Assembly: GCA_963693365.1 (NCBI GenBank)
Contig: CAVNZM010000008.1
Location: 248,001-312,000, forward strand
Direction of reading: 5' to 3'
Length of the DNA stretch: 64,000 nucleotides
From: Amoebidium appalachense
Taxonomy: Eukaryota > Ichthyosporea
Below the pieces are notes generated by a model that saw only the letters and a list, made by a program, of their open reading frames with translations, was not told where the DNA came from and did no database searches. This document shows positions 1 through 26,214 of this stretch, in pieces. The position numbers and the translations under genes are program-made. Numbering within the stretch: the stretch's first letter is position 1; every line of letters starts with the position of its first letter.

Positions 1-1020
1 GGGCAGGCCCAGAGGTGGGTGGTGGTCTCAGGGTGCTGGCTGCACCGGGGGCATGTGGGCTGTGTAACGACGGTGGGGTGATCTCGGTGTAGCCGTGTCA
101 TGGTAGGCAGCAGGGACAGGCTACGAGTGTTGCCTCTGACGGCCCCGATGGTTGCCTGTGCGGGCCCCTTGTTGAGCTTGAGGGGGTTCCGTTCGGCTGG
201 GAGCAGTCTGGGGTCGGCTAGTATGGACATAACCTTGGCCTTGCCGGCCATATCGGTGAGGAAGTCCTTGTTCAACCGGTTCAGTGTACCGGGAATGTTG
301 CCGGGGATACGGTGGCCTTGTAGTCGTAGGAAGTATTTCCTCCCCCCCCGGGGCCGGAGGTAGGGGGGGGGGGAGGGGGAGGGCTCTTCCTGCATTGGCT
401 GCCTTGTCTGCCTCGTTATTCCGTTGACCGTACCGTTTGGTGTTGGATTGGTGCCCTTTCACCCACGATACCTGTACAGAGCCTGGTTGCCGTAGGGAGA
501 GTTGGTCTCGTACGTGAGCCCATTCCACTATGTGGGGGAACTTTAGCTTGCGTCGAGGGGGTGTGGTGGGGTCCATGTTTGCCCCCCATCGGTCGACTAC
601 TCCGAGGTTATCGAGCTTGATGTGGATGGGGGTGGTGGTGGGGGTGAGCAGGGGGGCTAGTAGTACCACTGTGAGTTCGGCTTGGGTGGATGATAGGGCC
701 GTATGGAGCCTGGTCTTGGCCGTCACTGGTGGTGCTTTCCGGTCCGGGGTGTCCAGCACAGCCCCGGCTCCGGCCTGGGCTATCCTCCTGCCCGGGTGGG
801 TGAGGCTGCCGTCCGTATAAACGGTGATCGGTTGGTCTGGGGGTAGCAGGGTGATTTGCGGCTGCCACTCGTCATAGGTGGTCTGGGGCACCAAGTCGGT
901 GTAGGTGAGCCTCCGGGGAGTGGGTGGGCTCGGCAGGTCAGCCGGGTGGGCCGTGCACTTGTGTCCTGGTGGTGACCCTACCGGTGGTGGCTGCTGGGGG
1001 GGTGGTGCAAAGGTGATGGT
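1..1020 (-). mobile_element. Non-LTR (LINE-type) retrotransposon remnant: RNase H domain and C-terminal zinc motif
   Basis: Reading leftwards on the minus strand, a linker (about 1010-830) leads into an RNase H domain. The acidic catalytic residues are visible as D in VYTDGS, E in TQAELTV, D in KLDNLGVVD and D in NNEADKAAN. Downstream, after a poly-C/G stretch at about 341-380, the sense continues in a different frame with LNKDFLTDMAGKAKV and ends in CPRCSQHPETTTHLWAC, the CxxC-H-C motif that closes many LINE ORF2 proteins. The frame switch lies in the homopolymer, so the copy is frameshifted, or that run is mis-sequenced. No reverse transcriptase lies to the right: in-frame sense fades near 1010-1020, so the copy is 5'-truncated. 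The element continues past the left edge. The clade (I, R1, plant-L1 or Tad-like) cannot be decided from this part. Confidence 0.8.
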
Positions 1021-1346
1021 TGTTACATTACACGTTGTGCAGGCCTAGGACGCATGATACATGTTGCACCGTGCAAGTTTGCGCAACCAGGACACAACAA
1101 TCCAAGAGTCAGCCAATCCGTAATCTTGATTTTTATTGCACCAATCAGACTGCTCACAACGGGATGACGACGACCCATTTTTTTTTTCCGGCTTAGCGTA
1201 GTTTTCTCACTGTTTCGGGGTCCGGGGACTCGAGCTCTCAAGGCCTCCTACTCTGACGGGACTCTTCGTGTCGGGTTCCACGCGTACGGTCACGGGTTGG
1301 CCGCTACTAGCTATAGTTATCATATAGAGGACCTTGCCCCCCCACC
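1021..1346. other. Short spacer between LINE remnant and reductase gene
   Basis: About 330 bases without coding sense. It holds a nine-T run near 1179-1187 and ordinary mixed sequence, and should carry the reductase promoter. No TATA box or other element stands out. Confidence 0.4.
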
Positions 1347-6679
<5,333 letters not shown>

Positions 6680-6980
6680 ACCGGTCCCCTCCAGGGCTCC
6701 CAAACCGGCCCAACACACAAAACAGTTCCTCCTCCCCCCCCCCCCCCCCCCCCTCCCCCCTTCCCCCCCCGCCCCTCCCCCTCCCCCCCCACACACACAC
6801 TGCTTATCTCCAACAATTGAACGGAGGAAAATGGTATTATGTATGTTGTCGAAGGTTACACGGATCTGGCTGATGGACTACTCTGAAGACACACAGCCAT
6901 GTACATATCAGGCTACTATGTATATATAGGGCATTTTGTAGCAGCACGGAGTCTGAGACTCAATGTTAATCACACGTGTA

Positions 6981-6986
6981 AATAAA
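6981..6986 (+). promoter_or_regulatory. Candidate polyadenylation signal AATAAA of the reductase gene
   Basis: AATAAA about 300 bases after the stop codon, in ordinary non-repetitive sequence. Confidence 0.45.
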
Positions 6987-7249
6987 TGCTGTAATGGCTG
7001 TGACAGTAATTAGTCTATGTACCAGCCGCTGGTCTAATTTAATGAGCTGAGAGGGCAATTGCCAGCCTGAGGGGGTGGTGACATGTACAGCCCCCCCCCC
7101 CCCCTCCCCCCCCCCTGATGATGGGCTCTGTTCAAGTGTCTCCTGCCTGCACGCTTAATTGTTTGATTTTAGATTTCCCACGTTTGTGACGTTTTGTCGT
7201 TGCTCTTTGTTGTCCTCCATATTTCCAACCCTCTAACGCACACATCCCC

Positions 7250-7256
7250 CCCCCCC

Positions 7257-7329
<73 letters not shown>
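7250..7329. repeat. Poly-C block of about 75 bases
   Basis: Almost uninterrupted C, one of the longest runs in the window; it is followed directly by a short CA repeat. Confidence 0.95.
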
Positions 7330-8216
7330 ACACACACACACGAACGTTAACCCCAACCCCCCAACCGTTCCTCCGTTCCCCTCCCCCCCCTCCCCCCCCC
7401 CTCTTTCCTTTTTCGAATTCTAGCTTTGAATGTCGGGATGGTGCGCCATGTTGTGTGTGTGTGTGTGTGGTGGTGGTTGTGGGTGGGTGGGTGGGCGGAC
7501 GTGGGGGAGAGGGGGGGGGGGGGGGGGCATTATTTGTGCCGCGGTGGAAAAGCTTAAGCCATTACCAAAAGCCACTGTGTGGGGATACCTTTTTTCCCAA
7601 TTCATTCTCGCTTGTGCATAGGGGCTCAGTCGGTCAGTCTTCACACTGCAATCCAGTGGCAGTTTAATTGTAAATTATAGTCAAACGTATCGATATCGGT
7701 TGCATTTGTGTACGGTAATATAACTTGTTGCCAGTGTGGTTGGGCTGTCACGAAACTCAGTACTAGTTCTTGTTCTGAACCAGAAATGACGTCACATGCA
7801 TTGATGTTAGACTATCGGCCAGTGCGCAGTTCTGAGCCATTTAGCAGCGGCTTTAGCAACGTCGTCGTTCCCTCGAGGCTCAAACAGCACTGACTGCTGG
7901 AGCTCGTGAATGAAAACTGAAAACTGGCGCATGCGCAGGCCTGAGCCTTGGGATTACCGCAGTGAGCTAGAGTGGGGGCTAGGCTAGGCCGTGCCAATAG
8001 GGCAGAGGGGCAGGCATACGTGGGGGTAGCACGGGGAACTGTCTGCAGTGCCACCTGCTTGCCCAGGCACACCCACAAGGGGATCCCAAGGGCGTTCACA
8101 AGCAGACGGAAAACCCACCCGCACACGGACGCACACACAGACGCACACGCTCACGCTCACGCACACACACACGAACACACGCGCGCACACACATACAGAC
8201 CCACGCACGCGCACAA

Positions 8217-8354
<138 letters not shown>

Positions 8355-8378
8355 CACGCGTAGTCCGCATACGGCAGG

Positions 8379-15917
<7,539 letters not shown>

Positions 15918-16718
15918 CTGGCCCGACCTGATATGGCACGAAGTGAGCACCGGCATAGACGTAGGCCTGACATGCGCGAATAGTTGAATCGATTCCTTTT
16001 TTTAGTAACCATAATGGTTTTATGCTGAATTGATGCTTAATTTTAGTATGTGTATCCCGGTGGCAGTGCCACAAATCAATAAATGAGCCACCGATATATT
16101 GGTCAAGACGACAACAAAGACCTGGCAATAACAGCACACATGCAGACATCCATATGCATAGACACACAGTAGCATGCACACACATATTTACACTCTCACA
16201 TCTGCACAGGCATGCATGTTTGTGCACATCGACATACATCCACATATGCGTGCATATATCTATACCCTCACAGGCACCCACCACACCACATGCACACATG
16301 CATACCTCACAGACACGTTGCATTCACACATTACGATGCACGAACACTGCATATGGCCATGCAGGCACACCCTCATACACTCTCATACTGCATCCCCTTA
16401 GGGTTCATGCCACGGGCACAGCCCGTCTGAATCTATATGAGGGCCACAGGCCGCTCTTATGTTCTCCGGCCCTGCATGGTGCCGGGTATTGCCTCACTAG
16501 TCTCATTCGCATGTTCTGACACAAAGGCACAAGCCCAAATACATAATCTCGTGCAAGCTTACCGCTCTGCGCGCCCACACACGCTCGTGTGGGTATGTGT
16601 GTGGGGGGGGGGCAGGGGGAGGGGGGGAGTGTGTGTGTGTGTGTGTGTGTGTGCGCGTGCGTGTGTGTTTGCGTGTATGTGTGTGTGTGTGTGCGTGTGC
16701 GTGTATGTGTGTGTGTGT

Positions 16719-16768
<50 letters not shown>

Positions 16769-17281
16769 TTACCTGGTGATACACTTCCTGTGCACATGGT
16801 GCAGGTGCATTTGCACCGTCCATCTTTGGGCCGTGTAACATGGCATGTGCTAGTGCACCTGCATACTTACTTTGTGTCTAAAAGCCTTAAAAAGACAGTC
16901 GCAAGATCACCCGGAATTGTGGATCTTTAAAAAAACTGGAAAATCTGACCTAAATTCAGAATACATAGATCTAGAAAACAAGATTGCCCACCCATGTACA
17001 CACACGCGGATACTGCTATGAATGCAAGCACCCATGTGCCTGCTCTGTGGATCTCACTTGGTGGCGACATTTTTTTTCCAGCCCTGTAAAATGACTTGGT
17101 GACGTCATGCACACCGTGCCGTAGCCAATCACAACCCAACCCGATACTGGCCCAGCGACATTGGTCTTCGGCTCATCTGTGTGGGTGTGAGGATGGGCAT
17201 GTGGGTCAGTAGGTGTGTGCGTGTGAACTGGGTGGGTGTGGACGTGGGTTGGGGGGGGGGGGGGGGGGGGGGGAGGGGGGA
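15918..17281. other. Convergent intergenic region, SRP54 3' end to Runt-gene 3' end
   Basis: It contains the SRP54 3' UTR with AATAAA at 16078-16083, a G-rich and (GT)n block (16601-16767) and a G run (17249-17272). No coding sense. I did not find AATAAA for the minus-strand Runt gene here. Confidence 0.5.
16078..16083 (+). promoter_or_regulatory. Candidate polyadenylation signal AATAAA of SRP54
   Basis: AATAAA about 160 bases after the SRP54 stop codon. Confidence 0.6.
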
Positions 17282-17810
17282 TTAGGGGGTGACGGTCACC
17301 TTTGAAGGGGAACTCTGCTGCATCTGAGGGAAAAAGTTGCCCAATGGCTGTGTCTTGTAGCCTCCCAGGGCCGGTAGTGGATTCAGCAGGGAATCGCTAC
17401 CTGCTCCCACACAGGTTAGTGGAGGGAGAGGGCCGGGGGGGGGGGGGGGGGGGGGGGGTGGCAGCAACAGGGCAAGATGCATGAACCATATTAGAGAAGG
17501 CTGCCTTCAAGGCTAATGGCTGGGTGGATTGTGTGGCCACCTGTGTGCTGCTGTGTATGTATGGCCACATGGCATAGGTCACTGATGGGTGCCAAGCACC
17601 CGTGCGGCACAAAAACACAGCCAGCACCCCCATAAACCCTTTGCAATAATCCGGAGTTCTACTTCCCATTGGCGCGCCTAACCTTACCGGCCTGCATTCC
17701 CCCACATACATACATCACCACCACCACCACGGCACACACACACACACACACACACAGGCATACACAAAGAAAGACATGTGCACACACATATGCACATGCA
17801 AAAGCAAACC

Positions 17811-17855
<45 letters not shown>

Positions 17856-17891
17856 CACACACGTGCATACACACACACATGCACACACGTG

Positions 17892-17925
<34 letters not shown>

Positions 17926-18227
17926 CACACACGTGCATACACACACACATACACACATGCACACACGTGCGCACCCACCCACATCCACGCCCACCCACCA
18001 ACCCATAAACACACACATGGGCACACCCACCCACCCATCCCACGCCCCCACACACCCACATACACGTGCACATCTACACACACCTAGCAACATGGCCTCC
18101 GTGGTGCTCTGCATCAGGTCGAGGGTCCTTCCATATAAGGCAGGTGCCTGGTCTGGCTGGCTGCAGTGCCGTCGGATAACCTCGATCACGTGCTCCTGAC
18201 CATGTGACTTGGCCCTGTGGATGTGTG

Positions 18228-18281
<54 letters not shown>

Positions 18282-19334
18282 CTGTGTGTGTGTGTTTACT
18301 CGTGTGTGTGTGTTTGTGTTTTTGTGTGTGTAGTACGCCAGTCAGCTGCTGCCCCACACATGTACCGGCATGCATCACGTGGGGCCCACATACCAGTCCA
18401 TGGCCGTGCAGCCCCTTGCATCCTTCTGCAGGGGGTCAGCCCCGTGTTCCAGCAGCAGTGCAACAAACTGCTCCCAGCCAAGCTGGCTGCTCACGTGCAG
18501 TGCCGTCTGATGGGGGGTGTCAGTGTGTGGCCACAGCATGGGGTTGTGTGCATGCATGAGGAGGCAACATGTAAGGCAAGGGGCTGCAAGCAATGTGCAG
18601 GTCTGCACGGCATCGGTGGGTAAGGGATGGGGCATCCGTGCCCATGTGTGCAGGTGCATCGTGTGCTATTGTGCAAGGCCAGTATGTGCCCGACCAGCAG
18701 CACACAGCCGGTGGTGGTGTGGGGGGCTGCCTACCCCGGCAGCCAGTGCACTGCATGATGCATCGACGGGGGGCAGCTGGTTGGTCTGGGCCAGACTGAT
18801 GAGGGCTGATTGGCTGCGGCCCACTAGGGCACCCTGCAGCCGCTGTAGGCGCTCACACAGACCACTGGCCTTGGGGGGGGGGGGGGGGGGGGGTTAGCTT
18901 GTCGATCACAGAGAGCGGGGGGAGGGGGGAGGATGGGGGGTGGTTGTTAAGCATGTGTGGCCGCAGAGGGGGAGGGAGGGGGGAGCCGAGGGAGGGGAGG
19001 GGAGGGAGGGGGGAAGGAGGCGGGTAGATTTGGGTTGATGAGGGGCACACTGGCAGGGTGAGGGTGGCGGTGCTGGTGGTGGTGCTGTTGAGGCTATGTA
19101 TGCAAGGGAATGTGTGTATTTGGGTTTGAGTGATGTTGGTGGTGGTGGTGGGGGGGGGGGGGGGGGGGAGGTGGGGGGGAGGGGGGGCTATAGGTATGTG
19201 TCACGGTGTGAAGCTCAAAGTCGACCACATGCACTGCAGCACCTATATATGGCCAGGGAAATGCACCACCAACAGAACCCACGTGTGTGTGTGTGTGTGT
19301 TCGTGTGTGTGCGTGTGTGCGTGTGTGCGTGTGC

Positions 19335-19374
<40 letters not shown>

Positions 19375-20144
19375 GCGTGTGTGTGTGTGTGTTGCAGGCA
19401 CTCACCGTGGGGCCTTCCAGCAGCTCCCCGTGCAGCCGCTGCAGCACAGAGTGCACCTGCCCAATGCCGAGCTGGCCCCCTGCATACGTGCACCCGTGCT
19501 GGGTTAGCATCATTCATATACACACAGACATGGGGATGAATCGCATGTGCACATACACACAGACATGGGGATGAATCGCACGTGCACATACACACAGACA
19601 TGGGGATGAATCGCACGTGCACATACACACAGACATGGGGATGAATCGCACGTGCACATACACACAGACATGGGGATGAATCGCACGTGCACATACACAT
19701 AGACATGGGGATAAATCGCACGTGCACACACACACAGACATGGGGATAAATCGCACGTGCACATACACACAGACATGGGGATAAATCGCACGTGCACACA
19801 CACACAGACATGGGGATAAATCGCACGTGCACACGCAATCACGCAGGTAGGGTACCTTGTACGTAGCTATCTGGGGCTGGTGTGACGGTGAATCTGTGTG
19901 TGTTTGCCGTGTGGTAGACCCTGTGGTCTGGTGTGCGCATGAGCCCCCTCACAGCCACCTCCCCCTGCGTGCCCTTTGGCACCCTGAATCGACAGCACAG
20001 CTGACTGCTGCCTTGACCAACCTCCATCCTCTCAAACTGCCTGCAGGCACAAAGGGGGGTGGCAGTGCGTGCGGGTGGGTGTGTGCGCGTGCGGGTGGGC
20101 GGGCAGGCGAGCAGGCGGGCGGCCTTGCATGCGTGCATGCATGC

Positions 20145-20226
<82 letters not shown>

Positions 20227-21628
20227 GTGTGTGCCGTGGGGATGGACGGTGTGGACGGGTATTTGAGTGGGTGTGAATCACTCCGCTTCTCGAAACCGAT
20301 GTAAAACTTTAGTATTGGCTAATAATACTCTGCTCAGAGGCGCAATGGGCGGGGCGGGGGGGGGGGGGGAGGGGGGGGGGGGAGAGAAGGGGGCAAAGGG
20401 GGGGGGGAGGGGGGGGGGGGGGAGGGGGGAGGGAGGCCGGGAGGGGGCGAGCCATACCCGGGGGTGGTGTCACCGATTTGGATTGCAAACTTGAGGTTTT
20501 TCCAGCCAAAGGCAGCAATAAACCTGCACGGGTGTTTGTTTTATTATTATAATCATTATTTTTGTTTTATTTGACTATTATATTTTTTTGGGGGGGGGGA
20601 GGAGGGGGGCAGGGAAGGGGGGGGGGGGGGGGGGGGAGGGGGGGGGGGTGCCATGTCATTGAAGATGTTCAGTGGCTTGTTGTTGAGGTGGAACGGGGAT
20701 GGGAGGGGAGGGGGGGGTGGAGGTGGAGGTGGGGTTATATTTGTTGAAACAGCAGGAAATAGTGTGTGCATGCATATGAGCAGGAGAGGTGTTGGGAAAC
20801 GACATGTGTCGGATGGTGGTGAAGTCTCACAACGATAACCATGTGACTGCATGCATGTGTGTGACTGTGTGCAGGGTGTTCCTGTGCCTATGTGTGCCTG
20901 TGTATGCCTGTGAGTGGCTGTGTACCCCCGTGTGGAGCTGTGTGTGCCTGTTGTGTGGCTATGTGTGGCTGTGTGTTGTATGCCACTTTGTGCCTCTATG
21001 TGCGTTTGTGTGGTGTTGTATATGCATGAGTGCTGGTGTGTGGTGCTGTGTGTTGCTGCATAACGGCATGCAGCAGGGCCACCCACTGTGGGCTCAGGGC
21101 CAGCATGGCCGTGCACAGGGTCCCCTCAGGCCCACTGCTGGGCGCCAGCCTGCTGCACGTGAACTCTGGGGGATACAGGGTCAGCGGGGATGGTGTATAT
21201 ATATCAGTTCAATGGTGTTACACTTATATGGTCGGCTGCTGGCAACACCTTCACACACGCGCGCGCACACACACACACACAAACACATCCACACACATTT
21301 ACTCACATCCACACTTGCACAAACACAATTTCGTACCCCTCCCTCTCTCTCTCTTACCCCCCGCACAACCACATCCCCCCGCACTGTCTCTTGCCAGGCC
21401 ACTCAACCATTATCTTTTTTTGTGGCTCCGGGCTGCGGGCTAAAGAGAGAAAGACTGACAAGACATATGGCGTGTTATAATGGGTATACAACATGCAAAC
21501 ATGCACCCAATGCATTGCAGTGACTGTGTGCACATAATGGGGTTAGACCTACCCTGCATGGGCATGGGGTTGTGCATGCTGGGGGCATCCGGGGGCATGG
21601 AGTGGCTGCTTGCTGCCACACCTGCACA

Positions 21629-21696
<68 letters not shown>

Positions 21697-23260
21697 GTCA
21701 GCACCTGCACGTGCTTTCAAACGCTTATGGTAAAGTGCCTATGCACACGTTGAGTGGGGTTTTGGGGTTGGGGGGGGGGAGGGGGGTCGGTGGGGTGATC
21801 CAGGTCGTTGTGGAAGTCGAGGGTGGGGTGGGGTGGAGGGTATGGATGGGCACATGATCAAGGAATGGGGCTATGTATGGATGGAATCAAAGCGTACACA
21901 CACACAGATGCACACGTACGGAAGTAGGCACACATCTGCACGGCCCCAACCGCGCGAGTATACAGACGCAGACACGCATATGACCCGGGCACCCACCCAC
22001 ACCCTCACAGAAGTACACAACCACAGGCACTGGGCAAATCATGCATACACAAATTGCTTGAACAATGAATGTATCTGCACGTTCAAGGCATGCACACAGA
22101 CATGCACACAGATCTGCACACAGACATGCACACAGACATGCACACAGACATGCACACAGACATGCACACAGACATGCACACACACATGCACACCGACATG
22201 CACACAGACATGCACACACACATGCACACACACATGCACACACACATGCACACAGACATGCACACAGACATGCACACCGACATGCACACACACATGCACA
22301 CAGACATGCACACAGACATGCACACAGACATGCACACACACATGCACACAGACATGCACACAGACATGCACACACACATGCACACAGACATGCACACAGA
22401 CATGCACACACACATGCACACCGACATGCACACAGACATGCACACACACATGCACACACACATGCACACAGACATGCACACAAACATGCACACACACATG
22501 CACACCGACATGCACACAGACATGCACACACACATGCACATAGACATGCACACAGACATGCACACACACATGCACACCGACATGCACACAGACATGCACA
22601 CACACATGCACACAGACATGCACACAGACATGCACACACACATGCACACCGACATGCACACAGACATGCACACACACATGCACACACACATGCACACACA
22701 CATGCACACACACATGCACACAGACATGCACACACACATGACAGGCACACATGCACACGGACATGCACACACCGGGGCACCCACTGCCGGCAGTGAAAGC
22801 AGACTGGGAGAAGATTGTGTCGAGAGGGGTTGCCGCCCAGCCCCCGTCCATGACGCCCAGCCCCGTGCACTGCAACCCCACATGGTCAGAAAACACCACA
22901 TGCATGGCTTGCAGCTGGCATACAGTGGGATGGGGGGACAGGGTCGGGGCAAATGAGGGCCGCAAGGTCTTGTTAGTAGCATTAGTTGTTCTTTTCTTGT
23001 GCGTGTGTGTACTTTTTTTTTCTTTTTTTTTTTTTTTTTTAGGGGGGGGGGGGGGGGGGGGGATTGTGTTACGAAGTACGAAATGCGCATTCTTGACGGA
23101 CAACACAGTGAAGAGTGCAAATCACACATAATAAGGAGTATGAATAATAAAGAGAGCCCATCTTCAGGGGTGGCTCAGGTCATTCACAAGACCCGATGGG
23201 GGGGGGGGGGGGAGGAGGGGGGGCGGGGGGACAAAAAGGAGGGGAGGAGGGGGGGAGGAG

Positions 23261-23295
<35 letters not shown>

Positions 23296-26136
23296 TCAGT
23301 ACGTCTTGCATGGTGGTGTCCTGCATGGCCAGGCCGTCCAGAAGAGGCACCGAGTAGCTGCGGCTGCTGCGCCCTAACATACTGGACCCCTCGTAGGCCA
23401 GTCCCTCAAGACCCTGCACACCGTCAGCACGTGCAGGCCACAACCTGTACACACATGTGTGTGCACTCCCAGCAGGCAGAACAGATATGCATGGGTGTGG
23501 CCGGGGCCTTTCTTGTCACCGGGTGCTTGCATGTGTGTGGCTGGGGCCTTGCTTGATGTGGGTGCATGCAATATGGATAATTATTGAGCGGCTGTGCATA
23601 CGTGAGCTGTGCGTGCACCAGTGACCAGCATGGTGAGCATGCAACCTGGTGGTGTGGTCGCATGGTTACGCATCTGCAGGTTCATCGCACACATGGGTGT
23701 TTGTTTATATGCACGTGTGGATCTGTGGCACCAGCAATGACGGGTGCTCTGTGTGCACAGGTGCATGTGCTGTGTTTGCACATGTTCATGTGTGGGTGCT
23801 ATATATGCACATGTTCATGTGTGGGTGCGACATATGCACATGTTCATGTGTGGGTGCTATATATGCACATGTTCATGTGTGGGTGCGACATATGCACATG
23901 TTCATGTGTGGGTGCGACATATGCACATGTTCATGTGTGGGTGCTATATATGCACATGTTCATGTGTGGGTGCGACATATGCACATGTTCATGTGTGGGT
24001 GCGACATATGCACATGTTCATGTGTGGGTGCTATATATGCACATGTTCATGTGTGGGTGCTATATATGCACATGTTCATGTGTGGGTGCGACATATGCAC
24101 ATGTGTAGCACAAGTGCAGTGCGTGGCGTGCGCATGTGTGGGTGCTGCATGTGCCCATACATGTGGTATCCATGGGGCACGTACCACCTGTTGCTGTACG
24201 GGCCAGGGATTGAAGATGCTGTCGTCTGTGGGGACACTTTCTGGCCGGTGCATGCTGCTGGCTGCAGGGGGACAGGTCAGCACAGTGGCTTGCTACCACA
24301 ATGGGTGGATGATGACTCTATTACCAGAACCAAGGGGGTGATTCAGAGCCGACTCCTTTACATGAATGGGGAGGGGAGGGGGGAGGAGAGGGTGGGGGGA
24401 AGGGGGGAGGGGGAGGGGGTTTCAAAGCTGAGTTAAGGGAATGTGAATTATAGCTAACCTTTTGGCCATGATTGAGCGCAGTTAGTCGAGAGCTGAACCT
24501 TCTTACCAGAATCGAAAGTAGGCATCAGAAAATCAGAGTGTAGCATATTGCCATAGTCGAGGGCACGCCTCATAAGTCAGAGCTTACTCTATTGCCAGAA
24601 TCGAAGGGGGGAATGCAGTGCAAAAGATGGCGAGGAAGGTAAACACTGTTGCGTGCAGGTCATACCGTGAACCGATGGGGCCTGGAGAGGGGGGAGGGGG
24701 GTGAAAGGAGGGTTAGGGGGACGGGGGAAAGGGGGGGGGGGGGGGGGAAGAACAGGGGGCCTATGGGGAGGCACAAAGAGATGGGACTAACCTGTGATGG
24801 AGCGTGTGCGCTGTTTCATGCCGTGCTGTGGCACATCTGCAGGGCAACAGCAAGGGCTCAGTACACATCATGCAACACACATGGCCCATGCATGCAACCA
24901 CATGGCTTCGTTTACGTATGTGTGACCAGCTATATCAGGTCGCATGGACATCACTAGATCATACGTCAAGCATGCACGTGCACATGTCGACACCACTTGA
25001 CTTGCCCCGACACCACACATTCTATCCCACCTAATCACCCACTATGCATGTGGCCACTATGCTGCCCCACCACCACCACCACCACCACACCCCATCACCC
25101 CCCGCATGCACACATCAGCCAGCCAACAGGGATAGGGGGCACGCACTCATCAGCATCATGGGGTCCATCCGCATGGGCAGGGTGGGTGGCGGGAGCAGCA
25201 GCGGGGAGAATTCTGCATGTTTGTGTCAGCGTGGACTGCCAAGTATGGAAGTGTAAGCCAATCGGAGTCACGTCCCTTTCCTAGCCCATTCAACACTACA
25301 GCTACAAACGGTCTCTTCCGTGCCGGCATGTACAAGGACCAGGGCAGACATAGTGGCAAGACTGACTGTGGGTGTGCCTTGTAGCAGCCCCATGATGACC
25401 CGGTGTGCACGGTGGTGAGCCAGTATCAGACTGGTGGCATGATACGAGGAGGGGGGAAGGGGTGGGGGGGGGGGTAGGATTGGGAAGCATCAAAATTTGG
25501 AGAAGGGGAAGGGGGGGGATGGTATGAATGAAGCATGCAGCAAGTACACAGGCACAGGTCAAAGGGCTAGTACAGTGCATGTGTTGGCCTAGCAGCCACA
25601 ATGATGCTTAAAGCACACACATACCTCTGTGGTACGGCATGATGGGCCGGTCAGGCAGCCGTGGCCGTGAGCGGGGCCCACGTGGCCCATCTACAGTCAC
25701 CTGGGGCCAGGGGTCAGCAATGTGGAACAGGGGGCACAGTGGTGGAAGTTGATGCAACAAGGGAAGAATCTGCCAAGAAAACACACTGCACATTCACGAC
25801 GGACATCACCACGCACACTATGTAAAAAGACATCACACAAGCACTATACATCTTTTTTTTTTTTTTTGTTGGGGGGAGGGGGGGGCAAGGTAGGGCACCT
25901 TTATTACTTCGTAGAGATAGGCGGTCTGGGGGGGGCTGGTGTGCACGGTCAGGGCCAGGGTCAGGCTCTTGCCCCTCCCACTGCGGCCCACAAAGCGCAG
26001 GTCATCAAACGTGGCCGTGCCCCCGAAAAACACCGCCGTGCTGTTGCGCAGCGCCGCACTGGGATTCTCGTCGTTGCTGGCACTCACAGTCACCTCAGTG
26101 CCGTCAGCTATAGGAACTAGCGCATGCACCTGTGTG

Positions 26137-26214
<78 letters not shown>

